From an uncultured Pseudomonadales bacterium (lineage in GTDB: Bacteria > Pseudomonadota > Gammaproteobacteria > Pseudomonadales > Azotimanducaceae): a DNA stretch of 64,000 bases. The notes beneath the pieces are model-generated. The model searched no databases. It was not told the origin of the DNA and saw only the letters and a program-made list of their open reading frames with translations. Shown piece by piece: positions 43,908 to 51,661 of the stretch (positions within the stretch are counted from its first letter, which is position 1; the number at the start of each line of letters is the position of its first letter). The translations under genes were made by a program, and so were the position numbers. The stretch covers positions 310,001-374,000 of the forward strand of contig OY282455.1 in assembly GCA_958296195.1 (NCBI GenBank). Direction: 5' to 3'.

Positions 43908-44228
43908 TTAGATACCTCCGAAGCCGCCGCCGCCGGGCGTTTCCATGACGAACAGGGTGCGGTCCCCCTTGCGTTCGAGCAGCGCGTTGGTGGCCACCGT
44001 GGTGCCCATCTTGACGTGCTCCAAGGTGTTGGGGGGAATGGGCGCCCCCGCGTCGAGTCCCAGAAGGTCACGGATGCCCTGCACCGCGGCGTCCTCGTAA
44101 CGCTCCGGGTTTTCCGAAAGCAACTTGTGGCAGATCAGTTGGCCGTCCGGGCGCTTGGCCACCAGATCGGTGAAGGTGCCGCCCCGGTCAATCCAGATTT
44201 GCCACCTATTGTTGGCCGACGAATTCAC
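43908..44228 (-). pseudogene. 5-oxoprolinase/hydantoinase, internally deleted remnant
   Basis: The 106-codon frame from GTG 44228 begins with an unmistakable 5-oxoprolinase N-terminus: RWQIWIDRGGTFTDLVAKRP, CHKLLSENPERYEDAAVQG and VKMGTTVATNALLERKGDRT. Intact enzymes run to about 1200 residues. Here, right after ERKGDRTLFV, the frame passes into METPGGGGFGGI-stop, and TPGGGG(Y/F)G is the normal extreme C-terminus of the same enzyme. So the gene appears to have lost about 1100 codons in frame. It is very unlikely to be active. The start overlaps the preceding small gene by 23 bases. Confidence 0.75.
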
Positions 44229-44547
44229 CGCATTCCCGCCAAGCCTCGACGAAGCCGCCAAGCCCCCGGCCTTGGGTGCCGGAGGTCTTTGCGCCTTGTG
44301 CGGCGGCCTGCTCCACTAGGGCGAGGATGGCTTGGGCGGTGGCGCTGTCGAGGTCCAGCCGCAGCATGTCCGTCTCCGGCCCGCCCCGATGTCCCGGCGG
44401 CTTGGCCAAGGGCGCCCCGCCAAGGGCAAGGCGCAACGGGCGGGCCAGGTTCGGGTCGTGGCGCAACAGCTCAAGGCTCTGCTCCAGCATCCAGCGCGGC
44501 CAATGGTCGGGCCGTTGGCAGAGTCTCTTGTAGGTGGCCCAGTCCAA
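44206..44547 (-). CDS. Conserved small protein of unknown function
   Basis: A 113-residue frame from TTG 44547: WATYKRLCQRPDHWPRWMLE, then a middle segment GAPLAKPPGHRGGPETDMLR and an end GRGLGGFVEAWRECGEF. The mixture of Trp/Arg-rich helix and the HRGG-ETDM motif does not look random and resembles a small proteobacterial family of unknown function. No signal or membrane helix. It sits between purC and the oxoprolinase remnant on the same strand and overlaps the latter. The start is uncertain; no good SD precedes the TTG. Confidence 0.55.
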   Translation of the reverse strand: MDWATYKRLCQRPDHWPRWMLEQSLELLRHDPNLARPLRLALGGAPLAKPPGHRGGPETDMLRLDLDSATAQAILALVEQAAAQGAKTSGTQGRGLGGFVEAWRECGEFVGQQ

Positions 44548-44595
44548 GTTTGCGCCAAATCGCTGTGCTTCTCATACGGTGCCAGCCGGGATGCT

Positions 44596-45513
44596 TCAGA
44601 GGTCCTTGCCGGTCAGCAGTCGATAGGCTTCCCGGTAGCGGGCGGTGCTGCGCTCCACCACTTCGTCCGGCAGGGCGGGACCGGGCGGGGTCTTGTCCCA
44701 TTCCCCCGCGGCCACCACCGTTTCCAAGTAGTTGCGCACGATCTGCTTGTCGAAACTGGGCTGCTCGCGCCCCGGTTGCCATTGGTCGGCGGGCCAGAAG
44801 CGGCTGCTGTCCGGAGTGAATATCTCGTCGATCAGGATGGGTGTCTGCGCGCCCGGCGGCCGGCCGAACTCGAACTTGGTGTCCGCCAGGATGATGCCCC
44901 TTTCGAGGGCGTAGGCTCTGGCCTTGTTGTACAGGCTTAGGGTGGTCTCGGACAGCCAAGCCATCAACTCCTCGCCGACGACTTCCGCCCCGGCGGCGAA
45001 GCTGATGTTCTCGTCATGGCCAGTGTCGGCCTTGGTGGAAGGGGTGAACAGCGGCTCCTCCAAGCGGTCGCTGTTGCGCAGCCCCGGTGGCAGGGGGATG
45101 CCGCAGACCGCGCCGCTGGCTTGGTAGTCCTTCCAGCCGCTGCCGGTGATGTAGCCCCGGGCGATGCACTCGATGGGCACCACCTCGGTCTTGCGGCAGA
45201 GCATGATGCGCCCCGCCAACGCCTCCCGCTCGGAGGGGGACAAGCCGGGGACGTCGGTCGGATCCGTGGAGATCAGGTGATGCTCCGCTTGGCCCGCAAA
45301 GTAGTCGAACCAGAACTTGGATATCTGCGTCAGGACCACGCCCTTGCCCGGCAGGCCGTTGGCCATCACTACGTCGAAGGCGCTGACGCGGTCCGTGGCG
45401 ACGATCAGCAATGCTTCGGCCCCGTCGTTGAGGCGCACGTCGTAAAGGTCCCGCACCTTGCCTTGGCGTCTGTTGGGCAGGTTGAGCCGGGTTTCCAAAA
45501 GCGCCTGAGTCAT
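44596..45513 (-). CDS. purC: SAICAR synthase
   Basis: A 305-residue enzyme that adds aspartate to CAIR in purine synthesis. From ATG 45513 (MTQALLETRLNLPNRRQGKV) the glycine-rich region KVRDLYDV, the ATP/metal site TDRVSAFDVVMANGLPGKG, VPIECIARGYITGSGWKDY and the late ADTKFEFG and IDEIFTPDSSRFWP are present. The length is of the longer, yeast-like or proteobacterial type rather than the 237-residue enteric form. An in-frame start 60 bases upstream is rejected as it adds non-homologous residues. It is separated from purHD by 25 kb. Confidence 0.95.
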   Translation of the reverse strand: MTQALLETRLNLPNRRQGKVRDLYDVRLNDGAEALLIVATDRVSAFDVVMANGLPGKGVVLTQISKFWFDYFAGQAEHHLISTDPTDVPGLSPSEREALAGRIMLCRKTEVVPIECIARGYITGSGWKDYQASGAVCGIPLPPGLRNSDRLEEPLFTPSTKADTGHDENISFAAGAEVVGEELMAWLSETTLSLYNKARAYALERGIILADTKFEFGRPPGAQTPILIDEIFTPDSSRFWPADQWQPGREQPSFDKQIVRNYLETVVAAGEWDKTPPGPALPDEVVERSTARYREAYRLLTGKDL

Positions 45514-45702
45514 GGCTGCCTTGCCTCCCACTGTGATGCGTTCAGTTGTCTCAATTGCAGCGCTACTTAACAACAGTGCGAGCCTCGGTTCAACCTATGG
45601 GCCTGCGCCGCTGGTCGCCCGGCGCTGTGCGCCGAGAGGCTGGCGCACGGCGACTGCGCTCCGTGCTCAGCCGCTCTGTTTTCCGTCCCGGACCGGCGAC
45701 CC

Positions 45703-46938
45703 CTAACCGGCCACGCCGGCCAGGGCTTGGTGCAGGTCGCCAATCAGGTCGTCGAGGTCTTCGATGCCCACGGAAATGCGGATCAGGGAATCATTGATGC
45801 CCATGCTCGCCCGCCGTTCGGGACCCATTTCGTAGTAGATGGTGTGGGCCACCGGGATGGCTAGGGTGCGGTTGTCGCCCAGGTTGCTGGACTTGACGAT
45901 GATCTTTAGGAGGTTCATGAACGCCCAGATGTCGAGGCGCTCATCGAGTTCAAAGCTGAACAGGGCGCCAGGGCGCCGAAACAGAGCCGCCGCCCGCTCA
46001 AACTGCGGATGCTGCGGCAAGCCGGGGTAGAACACCTTGCCCACTTCCGGGCGGTGGTTCAGGAAATCAGCCATGGCGGCGGCGTTGGCGCATTGCCGCT
46101 CCATCCGCAGCGCCAAGGTCTCCGCGCCGATGGCGATGTGGTGGGCGGCCTCCGGGGCCAGCGTGGCGCCGAAGTCCCTTAAGCCCTTTTTCTTGATTTG
46201 GGTCAGCGCCCACAGCTTGGAGTCAGCGCCCTTGTAGGTGTCATAGATGTTCGGGAAGTCCCGCCAATCATAGGCGCCCATTTCGGTGACGGCGCCGCCC
46301 AAGGCGGTGCCATGCCCGCCGACGTACTTGGTCAGGCTGTTGACCACTAGGCTGGCCTGCACTTCCTTGGGGCGGAACAGGTAGGGCGAGGTCATGGTGT
46401 TGTCCACCACATAGACCAGCCCTCGGCGGCGGCAGAATTCCCCTATTTCCGCCAGCGCCGCCACCTGAGTGCAGGGGTTGGCGATGGTTTCCACGAACAC
46501 TAGCTTGGTGTTGTCCCGTACCGCCGCCGCCACCTGCTCCGCGTCCGTGGCATCTACAAAGGTCACCTCCAGGCCTTGAGCGGCAAAGCTCATGAACAGG
46601 CTGTTGGTGTTGCCGAACAGGAAGGCGCTGGAGACGAAGTGGTCTCCCTTGCGCAGCAGGGCGAACAGCAGGGTGCCGATGGCGGCCATGCCGGTGCCGA
46701 AGCAAACGCTGGCCAGCCCTCCCTCCATGCCGGAGACCTGAGCTTGCAGCGCTTCCACGGTGGGGTTGACTTGGCGCCCGTAGGTGAAGCCGGCCAGCTT
46801 GCCCTGAAAGACCGCGGCCAAGTCCTTGGCGTCTTCATAGCCGTAGGCCACGGTGGCATGCACCGGCTTGTGCAGGGAACCGTGCTCAACTACGCCCAGC
46901 CGGTCGCTATGGACGATCTTGGTGGTGAATCCCTGCAT
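45703..46938 (-). CDS. Cystathionine gamma-synthase / O-acylhomoserine sulfhydrylase family PLP enzyme
   Basis: A 411-residue Cys/Met-metabolism PLP enzyme. The PLP site is SLTKYVGGHGTALGG (Lys in SxTKY); other motifs are YGRQVNPTVEALQ, GTGMAAIGTLLFALLRKGDH, FVETIANPCTQVA, VVDNTMTSPYLFRP and the closing SVGIEDLDDLIGDL. Members make homocysteine or cystathionine from acyl-homoserine and a sulfur donor, or cleave such thioethers; which one applies here cannot be told. The gene follows the GGDEF/EAL gene by 21 bases on the same strand. The start MQGFTTKIVHSDRLG is typical. Confidence 0.88.
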   Translation of the reverse strand: MQGFTTKIVHSDRLGVVEHGSLHKPVHATVAYGYEDAKDLAAVFQGKLAGFTYGRQVNPTVEALQAQVSGMEGGLASVCFGTGMAAIGTLLFALLRKGDHFVSSAFLFGNTNSLFMSFAAQGLEVTFVDATDAEQVAAAVRDNTKLVFVETIANPCTQVAALAEIGEFCRRRGLVYVVDNTMTSPYLFRPKEVQASLVVNSLTKYVGGHGTALGGAVTEMGAYDWRDFPNIYDTYKGADSKLWALTQIKKKGLRDFGATLAPEAAHHIAIGAETLALRMERQCANAAAMADFLNHRPEVGKVFYPGLPQHPQFERAAALFRRPGALFSFELDERLDIWAFMNLLKIIVKSSNLGDNRTLAIPVAHTIYYEMGPERRASMGINDSLIRISVGIEDLDDLIGDLHQALAGVAG

Positions 46939-46959
46939 CTCCGCGGTCCCCGGTCGGCA

Positions 46960-48834
46960 TCAGGGGCCGATCGGCAAATGGGCTTGCTTAACCAAGTCGG
47001 CAAAGGTGTTTTTGCGCAGCAACCGGGCGAGGTCGTCGCCGGGCAGGGGCGGAGAAAACAGGGCGCCCTGCGCCTCTTGGTAACCCTCCGCGCACAGCAG
47101 GCGCAACTGGGTGCGGTTGACCACGCCCTGCGCCAGCAACTGCATGTCCAGGGCGCGAGCCAGGGCGGCGATGGCCTTGACGATGCCCGGGCCGCCGCCG
47201 TCCGCACGAATGTCATGGATGATGCTCTTGTCCACGTTCAGCCGGTCGAAGGGGGAGTGCTGCAGGTAGCTAAGGGAGGCGTAGCCGGCGCCAAAGCCAT
47301 CCACGGCGGTGCGCACGCCCCGCTCCTTGAGGGCAAGGAGCTTCGGGCGCACCAGCTCCGGATTTGGCATCAGACGATATTCGTCGATTTCCAAGCGCAC
47401 CGCCTTCGGCGGCAAACCGGCCTTGCCCAAACGGGCCAAAAAGCCTTCAACGAAATCCTCTTGATCAAGCTGGGCCGCGGAGGCGTTGATGGAAACCTGC
47501 ACATCCGCGGCGCCGCCATGCCGCCAGTGGGCCGCCTCGCCGAACGCCTGCTGCTGCACCAAGGCGTCGATGTCGGCAATGACACCGAGCTCTTCGGCGG
47601 CCGGCAGGAACTCATCCGGCTCCAGCAGGCCGCGCTGCGGGTGGCGCCAGCGCACCAGCGCCTCGACGCTGCACACCCGCCCGGAGGCGAGGCATAGCTG
47701 CGGCTGGTAGTAAACGATGAACTCTCTGCGTCTCAAGCCTTGGCGTAGCTGCCGGCCGGTGGCCAGCCTCCGGGGGGCACCGCGATTCATGCCCTCCTCA
47801 TAAACCGCGAAGCCGCTGCCGCCTTGGCCCTTGGCGTGGTACATGGCGATGTCGGCGTTTTCGATCAGCGCCTCGCTCCGGCGCCCGGCGTCGGGATAGA
47901 GGGCAATGCCGATGCTGGCCCCCACCCGCAGTTGCCTTCCGTCGATGAGGAACGGCGTCTCAAAGCGCTGCAAAATCTTCACCGCCACCCGCTCCACGGC
48001 GGGGCGGCTGCGCACGTCCGGCAGCAGCAGGGTGAACTCATCGCCGCCGAAGCGGGCCAAGGTGTCCCCTTGCCGAAGGCAAGCCTGCACCCGCTGTGCG
48101 GTGGCCCGCAGGAGCCGGTCGCCAACTCTGTGCCCCAAATGGTCGTTCACCCGCTTGAAGCGGTTCAAGTCCAGAAACAACACCGCCAGTTTGCGGCGGC
48201 TGCGTTTCGCTTGGGCGATGGCCAAGTTAAGGCGGTCATTCAGCAGAGCGCGGTTGGGCAGTTCTGTTAAGGCGTCATGAAAGGCGTGGAAGTTGACCGC
48301 CCGGGTCGATTCCCTGCGGTGGCGAATGTCCCGGGCGACGCCGCAGGCGCCTAGGTAGTTCTCCGGGGTGCGCTCGTTGGGGTCCGAATAGATGCCTTGG
48401 CCTAGCACCTCCACCCACAGCCCTCCGGTTTTATGGGTGAGCTGGTCGCTGCGCTCCCGCCGGGTCTTGAGCTTCAGCTCCTCATGGCGGTCCGTGCGGG
48501 CGCCGGTGCGCCGTTCTTGGAAGGCGTGGCGGGCTCGATCCAGAAAACCCTCCGCCACCAATACGTCGTAATGCTGGCCGAGCAGTTCGTTTTGGCGGTA
48601 ACCCAGCAAAGTCTCAAAGCGCTGGTTCACATAGCGGATGCGTCCTTCCCGATCCAGCAGATAGATGAGCTCTGGCGCGTTGTCCAGCACGAATTCATGC
48701 AGCCCTCGGCCATCCACGAACATGGCCGCAAAGTCCTCCGCGCTAAGCCGCCGCCCCTGCCGCAAGGCGCTCAAGGCCCGCACCGCTGCTAGCGGCGCAT
48801 CGCCAGCTTGCAACTGGTTTGCTTGAGTTCCCAT
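46960..48834 (-). CDS. PAS-GGDEF-EAL signalling protein with degenerate EAL
   Basis: A 624-residue cytoplasmic c-di-GMP protein. PAS domain: about 48-165 (LDNAPELIYLLDREGRIRYV). GGDEF domain: about 180-340 with intact RFGGDEFTLLL (near 263) and an inhibitory RxxD (RQGD) five residues before it. EAL domain: about 365-615, with VEALVRWRHP, the Asn of VSINASA and LEIDEY. However, the DDFG loop reads DGFGAGYASL, the catalytic Lys of LKID is Asn (RLNVDKSII) and the Glu of AEGVE is Gln (LLAQGVV). Those changes should abolish phosphodiesterase activity, leaving cyclase activity and perhaps c-di-GMP binding. No membrane helix is seen, so the PAS domain would sense a cytoplasmic signal. Confidence 0.92.
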   Translation of the reverse strand: MGTQANQLQAGDAPLAAVRALSALRQGRRLSAEDFAAMFVDGRGLHEFVLDNAPELIYLLDREGRIRYVNQRFETLLGYRQNELLGQHYDVLVAEGFLDRARHAFQERRTGARTDRHEELKLKTRRERSDQLTHKTGGLWVEVLGQGIYSDPNERTPENYLGACGVARDIRHRRESTRAVNFHAFHDALTELPNRALLNDRLNLAIAQAKRSRRKLAVLFLDLNRFKRVNDHLGHRVGDRLLRATAQRVQACLRQGDTLARFGGDEFTLLLPDVRSRPAVERVAVKILQRFETPFLIDGRQLRVGASIGIALYPDAGRRSEALIENADIAMYHAKGQGGSGFAVYEEGMNRGAPRRLATGRQLRQGLRRREFIVYYQPQLCLASGRVCSVEALVRWRHPQRGLLEPDEFLPAAEELGVIADIDALVQQQAFGEAAHWRHGGAADVQVSINASAAQLDQEDFVEGFLARLGKAGLPPKAVRLEIDEYRLMPNPELVRPKLLALKERGVRTAVDGFGAGYASLSYLQHSPFDRLNVDKSIIHDIRADGGGPGIVKAIAALARALDMQLLAQGVVNRTQLRLLCAEGYQEAQGALFSPPLPGDDLARLLRKNTFADLVKQAHLPIGP

Positions 48835-48876
48835 CGGTCAACTGCCCGCCACAGATCAATCACCCACCAAAGAGGA

Positions 48877-48894
48877 CGCCGCCGCTTGGCGGCG
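48877..48894. repeat. GC-rich perfect hairpin in an intergenic region
   Basis: Arms cgccgcc (48877-48883) and ggcggcg (48888-48894) pair perfectly around a gctt loop, in the 220-base gap between two divergent genes. No T run follows. It may be an extragenic palindrome or chance in GC-rich sequence; no second copy was noticed. Confidence 0.35.
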
Positions 48895-49054
48895 CCAAAG
48901 CCATAATGACACAAAACGCAGCGCTTGGCGTTCAATGGGCGAATGTCCCCAGCGCTGGCGGAACATTTCCCTAGGTCACGCGGTGGCGAATTCACACTGG
49001 AATCCGAGCGAATGTCGCTGTGTCCTCTCGGTCCAAGCCGTGCAAGCTGCCCGG

Positions 49055-50074
49055 ATGGACGACCCCATCGACAGCGCAGCCTTCGCCCACCCCGGCATGG
49101 TGCGCGACCTGGTCCGCCTGCTGCCCGGCCGGCTCACCAAGGATCTGGACCTGCGCACCCTGCGTCGCCTGCCCTCCGCCAATGTCGGCAAAGGGGCGGC
49201 GCGACGCCTCGCGGACATGCCCGTCAGCTTCGGCTTCCGGCCCTCGGCGGGCCGTTCGTCGCAGGCGCGGCTGCTGCTGATGCTGGAGTTCCAGTCCACC
49301 GTGGAGCGACACATGGCGCTGCGCCTGGACGCCTACGCCGCCTTGGCCCGGCAGGATTTGCTCCGGCGCGGGCTGTTGGAGCCAAGCCGAAAACTGCCGG
49401 AAGTGCTGTGCGTCGTGGTTTACACCGGCCGCCAGCGCTGGACTGCGCCCGTTAGCCTGAGGGAACTGACGGAATGCGGGCTGGAGGCGCGGCTGCCTTG
49501 GCAGTCGGAGTTGCGCTACTTGGTGCTTGACGGGGAGTTTGTCGGGGAGCAGGATTCCGGGCGTGGCCGACGCGGCAACCGGGCGTTGGCGCTGATCGCT
49601 TTGCAGCGCTGCGGGAGGGCGGCGGAGCTTCCGGGGCGTGTGAAGGGGCTGTTCGACTTGCTGCGGGGGCCGGCGGACATGGACTTGAGGCGGGACCTCA
49701 AGGACGTGCTTGGCAAAATGATTGCAAAGAGGTTTGGCGGCGCTGGGGCGGAGATGCGCTCGGCGCTGAAGCTGATGGAGGATCCGATGAGCTTGGCGAT
49801 GAGGTTTGATGAATGGGAGGCGGAGTTCCTTCAGGAGGGCCGCAAGCAAGGCCGCATGGCCGCGCTTGAGGAGGGCTGGACGGCCGAGCGCAGCCTGCTG
49901 CTGCGGCTGGCGGCGAGGCGCTTTGACGCCGCCACCGCCGAGACCCTATCGCCGATGCTGGCGAAGGTTCGGGACGCCGAGCGGTTCGCCGAGGTGGGCG
50001 AGTTCATCGTTGATTGCGCTACGGGCAACGAGTTGCTTGACCGGGTGCGGCGCACCAACGGCGAGTTCGAGTAG
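49055..50074 (+). CDS. Rpn-family PD-(D/E)xK nuclease (recombination-promoting)
   Basis: From ATG 49055 the 339-residue protein matches the Rpn/YhgA-like transposase_31 class: MDDPIDSAAFAHPGMVRDLV, a nuclease core with LLMLEFQST (E of the ExQ motif) and VLCVVVYTGRQRW (the usual 'P.VL.iVlYnG..rW'), then ALIALQRC. A C-terminal region has WEAEFLQEGRKQGRMAALEE, a common helical tail. E. coli Rpn proteins promote RecA-independent recombination and act in phage exclusion. Such genes multiply in symbiont and sponge-associated genomes. An upstream in-frame start at 48935 is rejected because the domain begins at 49055. Confidence 0.85.
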   Translation: MDDPIDSAAFAHPGMVRDLVRLLPGRLTKDLDLRTLRRLPSANVGKGAARRLADMPVSFGFRPSAGRSSQARLLLMLEFQSTVERHMALRLDAYAALARQDLLRRGLLEPSRKLPEVLCVVVYTGRQRWTAPVSLRELTECGLEARLPWQSELRYLVLDGEFVGEQDSGRGRRGNRALALIALQRCGRAAELPGRVKGLFDLLRGPADMDLRRDLKDVLGKMIAKRFGGAGAEMRSALKLMEDPMSLAMRFDEWEAEFLQEGRKQGRMAALEEGWTAERSLLLRLAARRFDAATAETLSPMLAKVRDAERFAEVGEFIVDCATGNELLDRVRRTNGEFE

Positions 50075-50277
50075 GCGCGTTCATTGCCGCCCCGCCAACT
50101 TGTGGCTGTTTCCGTTGTGGCGACAGTGCGCCGAGGGGTGCCCCTTCCAGATCGAAATGGCAACAGAGTGGCGGCGGCATGGACGAAACCGTCCGCCTCC
50201 TTCGGGAAGCTTTGCTCGAAACGGGCGCTTACATAGCGGCGGACAATAGCCTCTTCTAGTGCTTTGCAGCGCCGGCC

Positions 50278-51411
50278 TCAATACCCCGTAAGCTCCATGT
50301 AGCCGCGGCCGAGGTCCTGTCCGTTGGCGTCGCTGACCCGGACCAGTCCCTCCCAGTAGGTGAACAGGGTGTCCATGCGTTGGTCGTTTAGGGCTGCGGT
50401 GATGGTGAAGTGTCGTTCGCCCAGGTCCAGTTGCCAGCTTGTGGGCCATCGGGTGCCTTGGTTGTCGCGCCAATGGTGGGTGGGAGTTAGGCGGAAGTCT
50501 GCGGGGGCTAGAGTGCGTTTGCTGCCGGTTGGGTCTATCCAGGCGCCGTGGTCGTAAGGGTCCCGGGCTCCGTCCTCGCGGCGCAGTTGGAAGGCCATGA
50601 TGTCGTCGCCGTTGTCAAGCATCAGGGCGAACCACGCCCAACCGATTTGGCCGGGGCTTAGGGCGCTGGTGCTCCATTCCCGGTCCAGCCAGCCGAGGCC
50701 GCTGACGAGGTGGCGCTCTCCGTCGATCTGCACCGTTCCGGTGGTGCGCAAGCGCGGCAGCGAGTAGTAGTGGGAAGCCTGCCCCGGTCCCTTGGCCGAC
50801 AAGCCCGCCTCGCCCTGCAAAACTACGGGCTTAGACGGGCGCATTGCCAGGGCGGCGGCTATGCCGTCCCCCGCCGCATTCAGGCGCCAAGGGCCATCCG
50901 CCGCCATCTGCAGCCGCCAGTCCTCCAGCCAAGCCACCACTTGACGGCCCTCGTTCCGCACGCCGGCCAGCGCCGGATGGCCCCTAGCCAACCGCTCCGT
51001 TTCCCGATGCAGTGCGGACGCCACATCGGTTACCGCGAAGTGGGCCAGATAGGCTTGGCCGTTGCGCCAAGGGTCCGCGCTGTCGCCGCCAGCGAAAAGC
51101 GCTTGGCGGAACAGCGTGAACTGCACGCCGAACTCCGCACCGGCTGCGTTTTTCAAGGCGTAGGTGAGATACCACCACTCGCTGCGATAGGCTGGGTGGG
51201 CGGCGTGGTCAGCCGGAAAGTCGAAAGTGCGAGGCGCATTCGCCTCCGCGAAGCCTTCGCCGCCTTCGCTGAGCACATTCGCTGCCCGCAAACCCTGCAC
51301 TGGCGCTGCATCAGCGCTTTGCCGACGGCCTTCCGCGCAACCAGCGGCAAGGGCCGCCGCAACAAGCCCTAACAGGCAGCCATTGGCGAGCTGCGCCAAC
51401 GGCGCGGGCAT
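50278..51411 (-). CDS. AttH-like lipocalin-fold lipoprotein
   Basis: A 377-residue protein of the AttH/CrtC-like family. The N-terminus ANGCLLGLVAAALAAGCAEG is a lipoprotein signal with Cys at about 26. Hallmarks include [65 protein letters not shown] and WQLDLGERHFTITAALNDQ. AttH proteins have two lipocalin-like barrels and lie beside an ABC transporter (AttEFG), as here, where the ATPase and permease genes are immediately upstream. They are thought to carry or process a lipid-like ligand at the envelope. ATG 51411 is chosen because the signal peptide follows at once. Confidence 0.85.
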   Translation of the reverse strand: MPAPLAQLANGCLLGLVAAALAAGCAEGRRQSADAAPVQGLRAANVLSEGGEGFAEANAPRTFDFPADHAAHPAYRSEWWYLTYALKNAAGAEFGVQFTLFRQALFAGGDSADPWRNGQAYLAHFAVTDVASALHRETERLARGHPALAGVRNEGRQVVAWLEDWRLQMAADGPWRLNAAGDGIAAALAMRPSKPVVLQGEAGLSAKGPGQASHYYSLPRLRTTGTVQIDGERHLVSGLGWLDREWSTSALSPGQIGWAWFALMLDNGDDIMAFQLRREDGARDPYDHGAWIDPTGSKRTLAPADFRLTPTHHWRDNQGTRWPTSWQLDLGERHFTITAALNDQRMDTLFTYWEGLVRVSDANGQDLGRGYMELTGY

Positions 51412-51661
51412 GGAGGCCCAAGTCGGCCTGGGGTGCGAGGACGACCGGCCGGCACGGGCCGAAGGGCGCTGCGAGAGAAACTGGGCGCAACGCGGCAATG
51501 GCGCCGAAAAGTGCCTTGCGCACCGTTGCGCCACATCGCCTGCTGCAGGGCAAATGTGTGGGCGCATAAGGTCGAACCACGTTCGTAGCGGCGCATGGAT
51601 GCGTGGGACTGCGCAGCGAGCGCATGGGCTTGTGCAGCGGAGCATGGCTTCCAAGGGCCGG

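Noticed and set aside
50179-50259. 26-codon frame MDETVRLLREALLETG after the Rpn gene
   Set aside because: It has an ATG and a natural look but no SD, no family and no similarity to neighbouring genes; chance is as likely.
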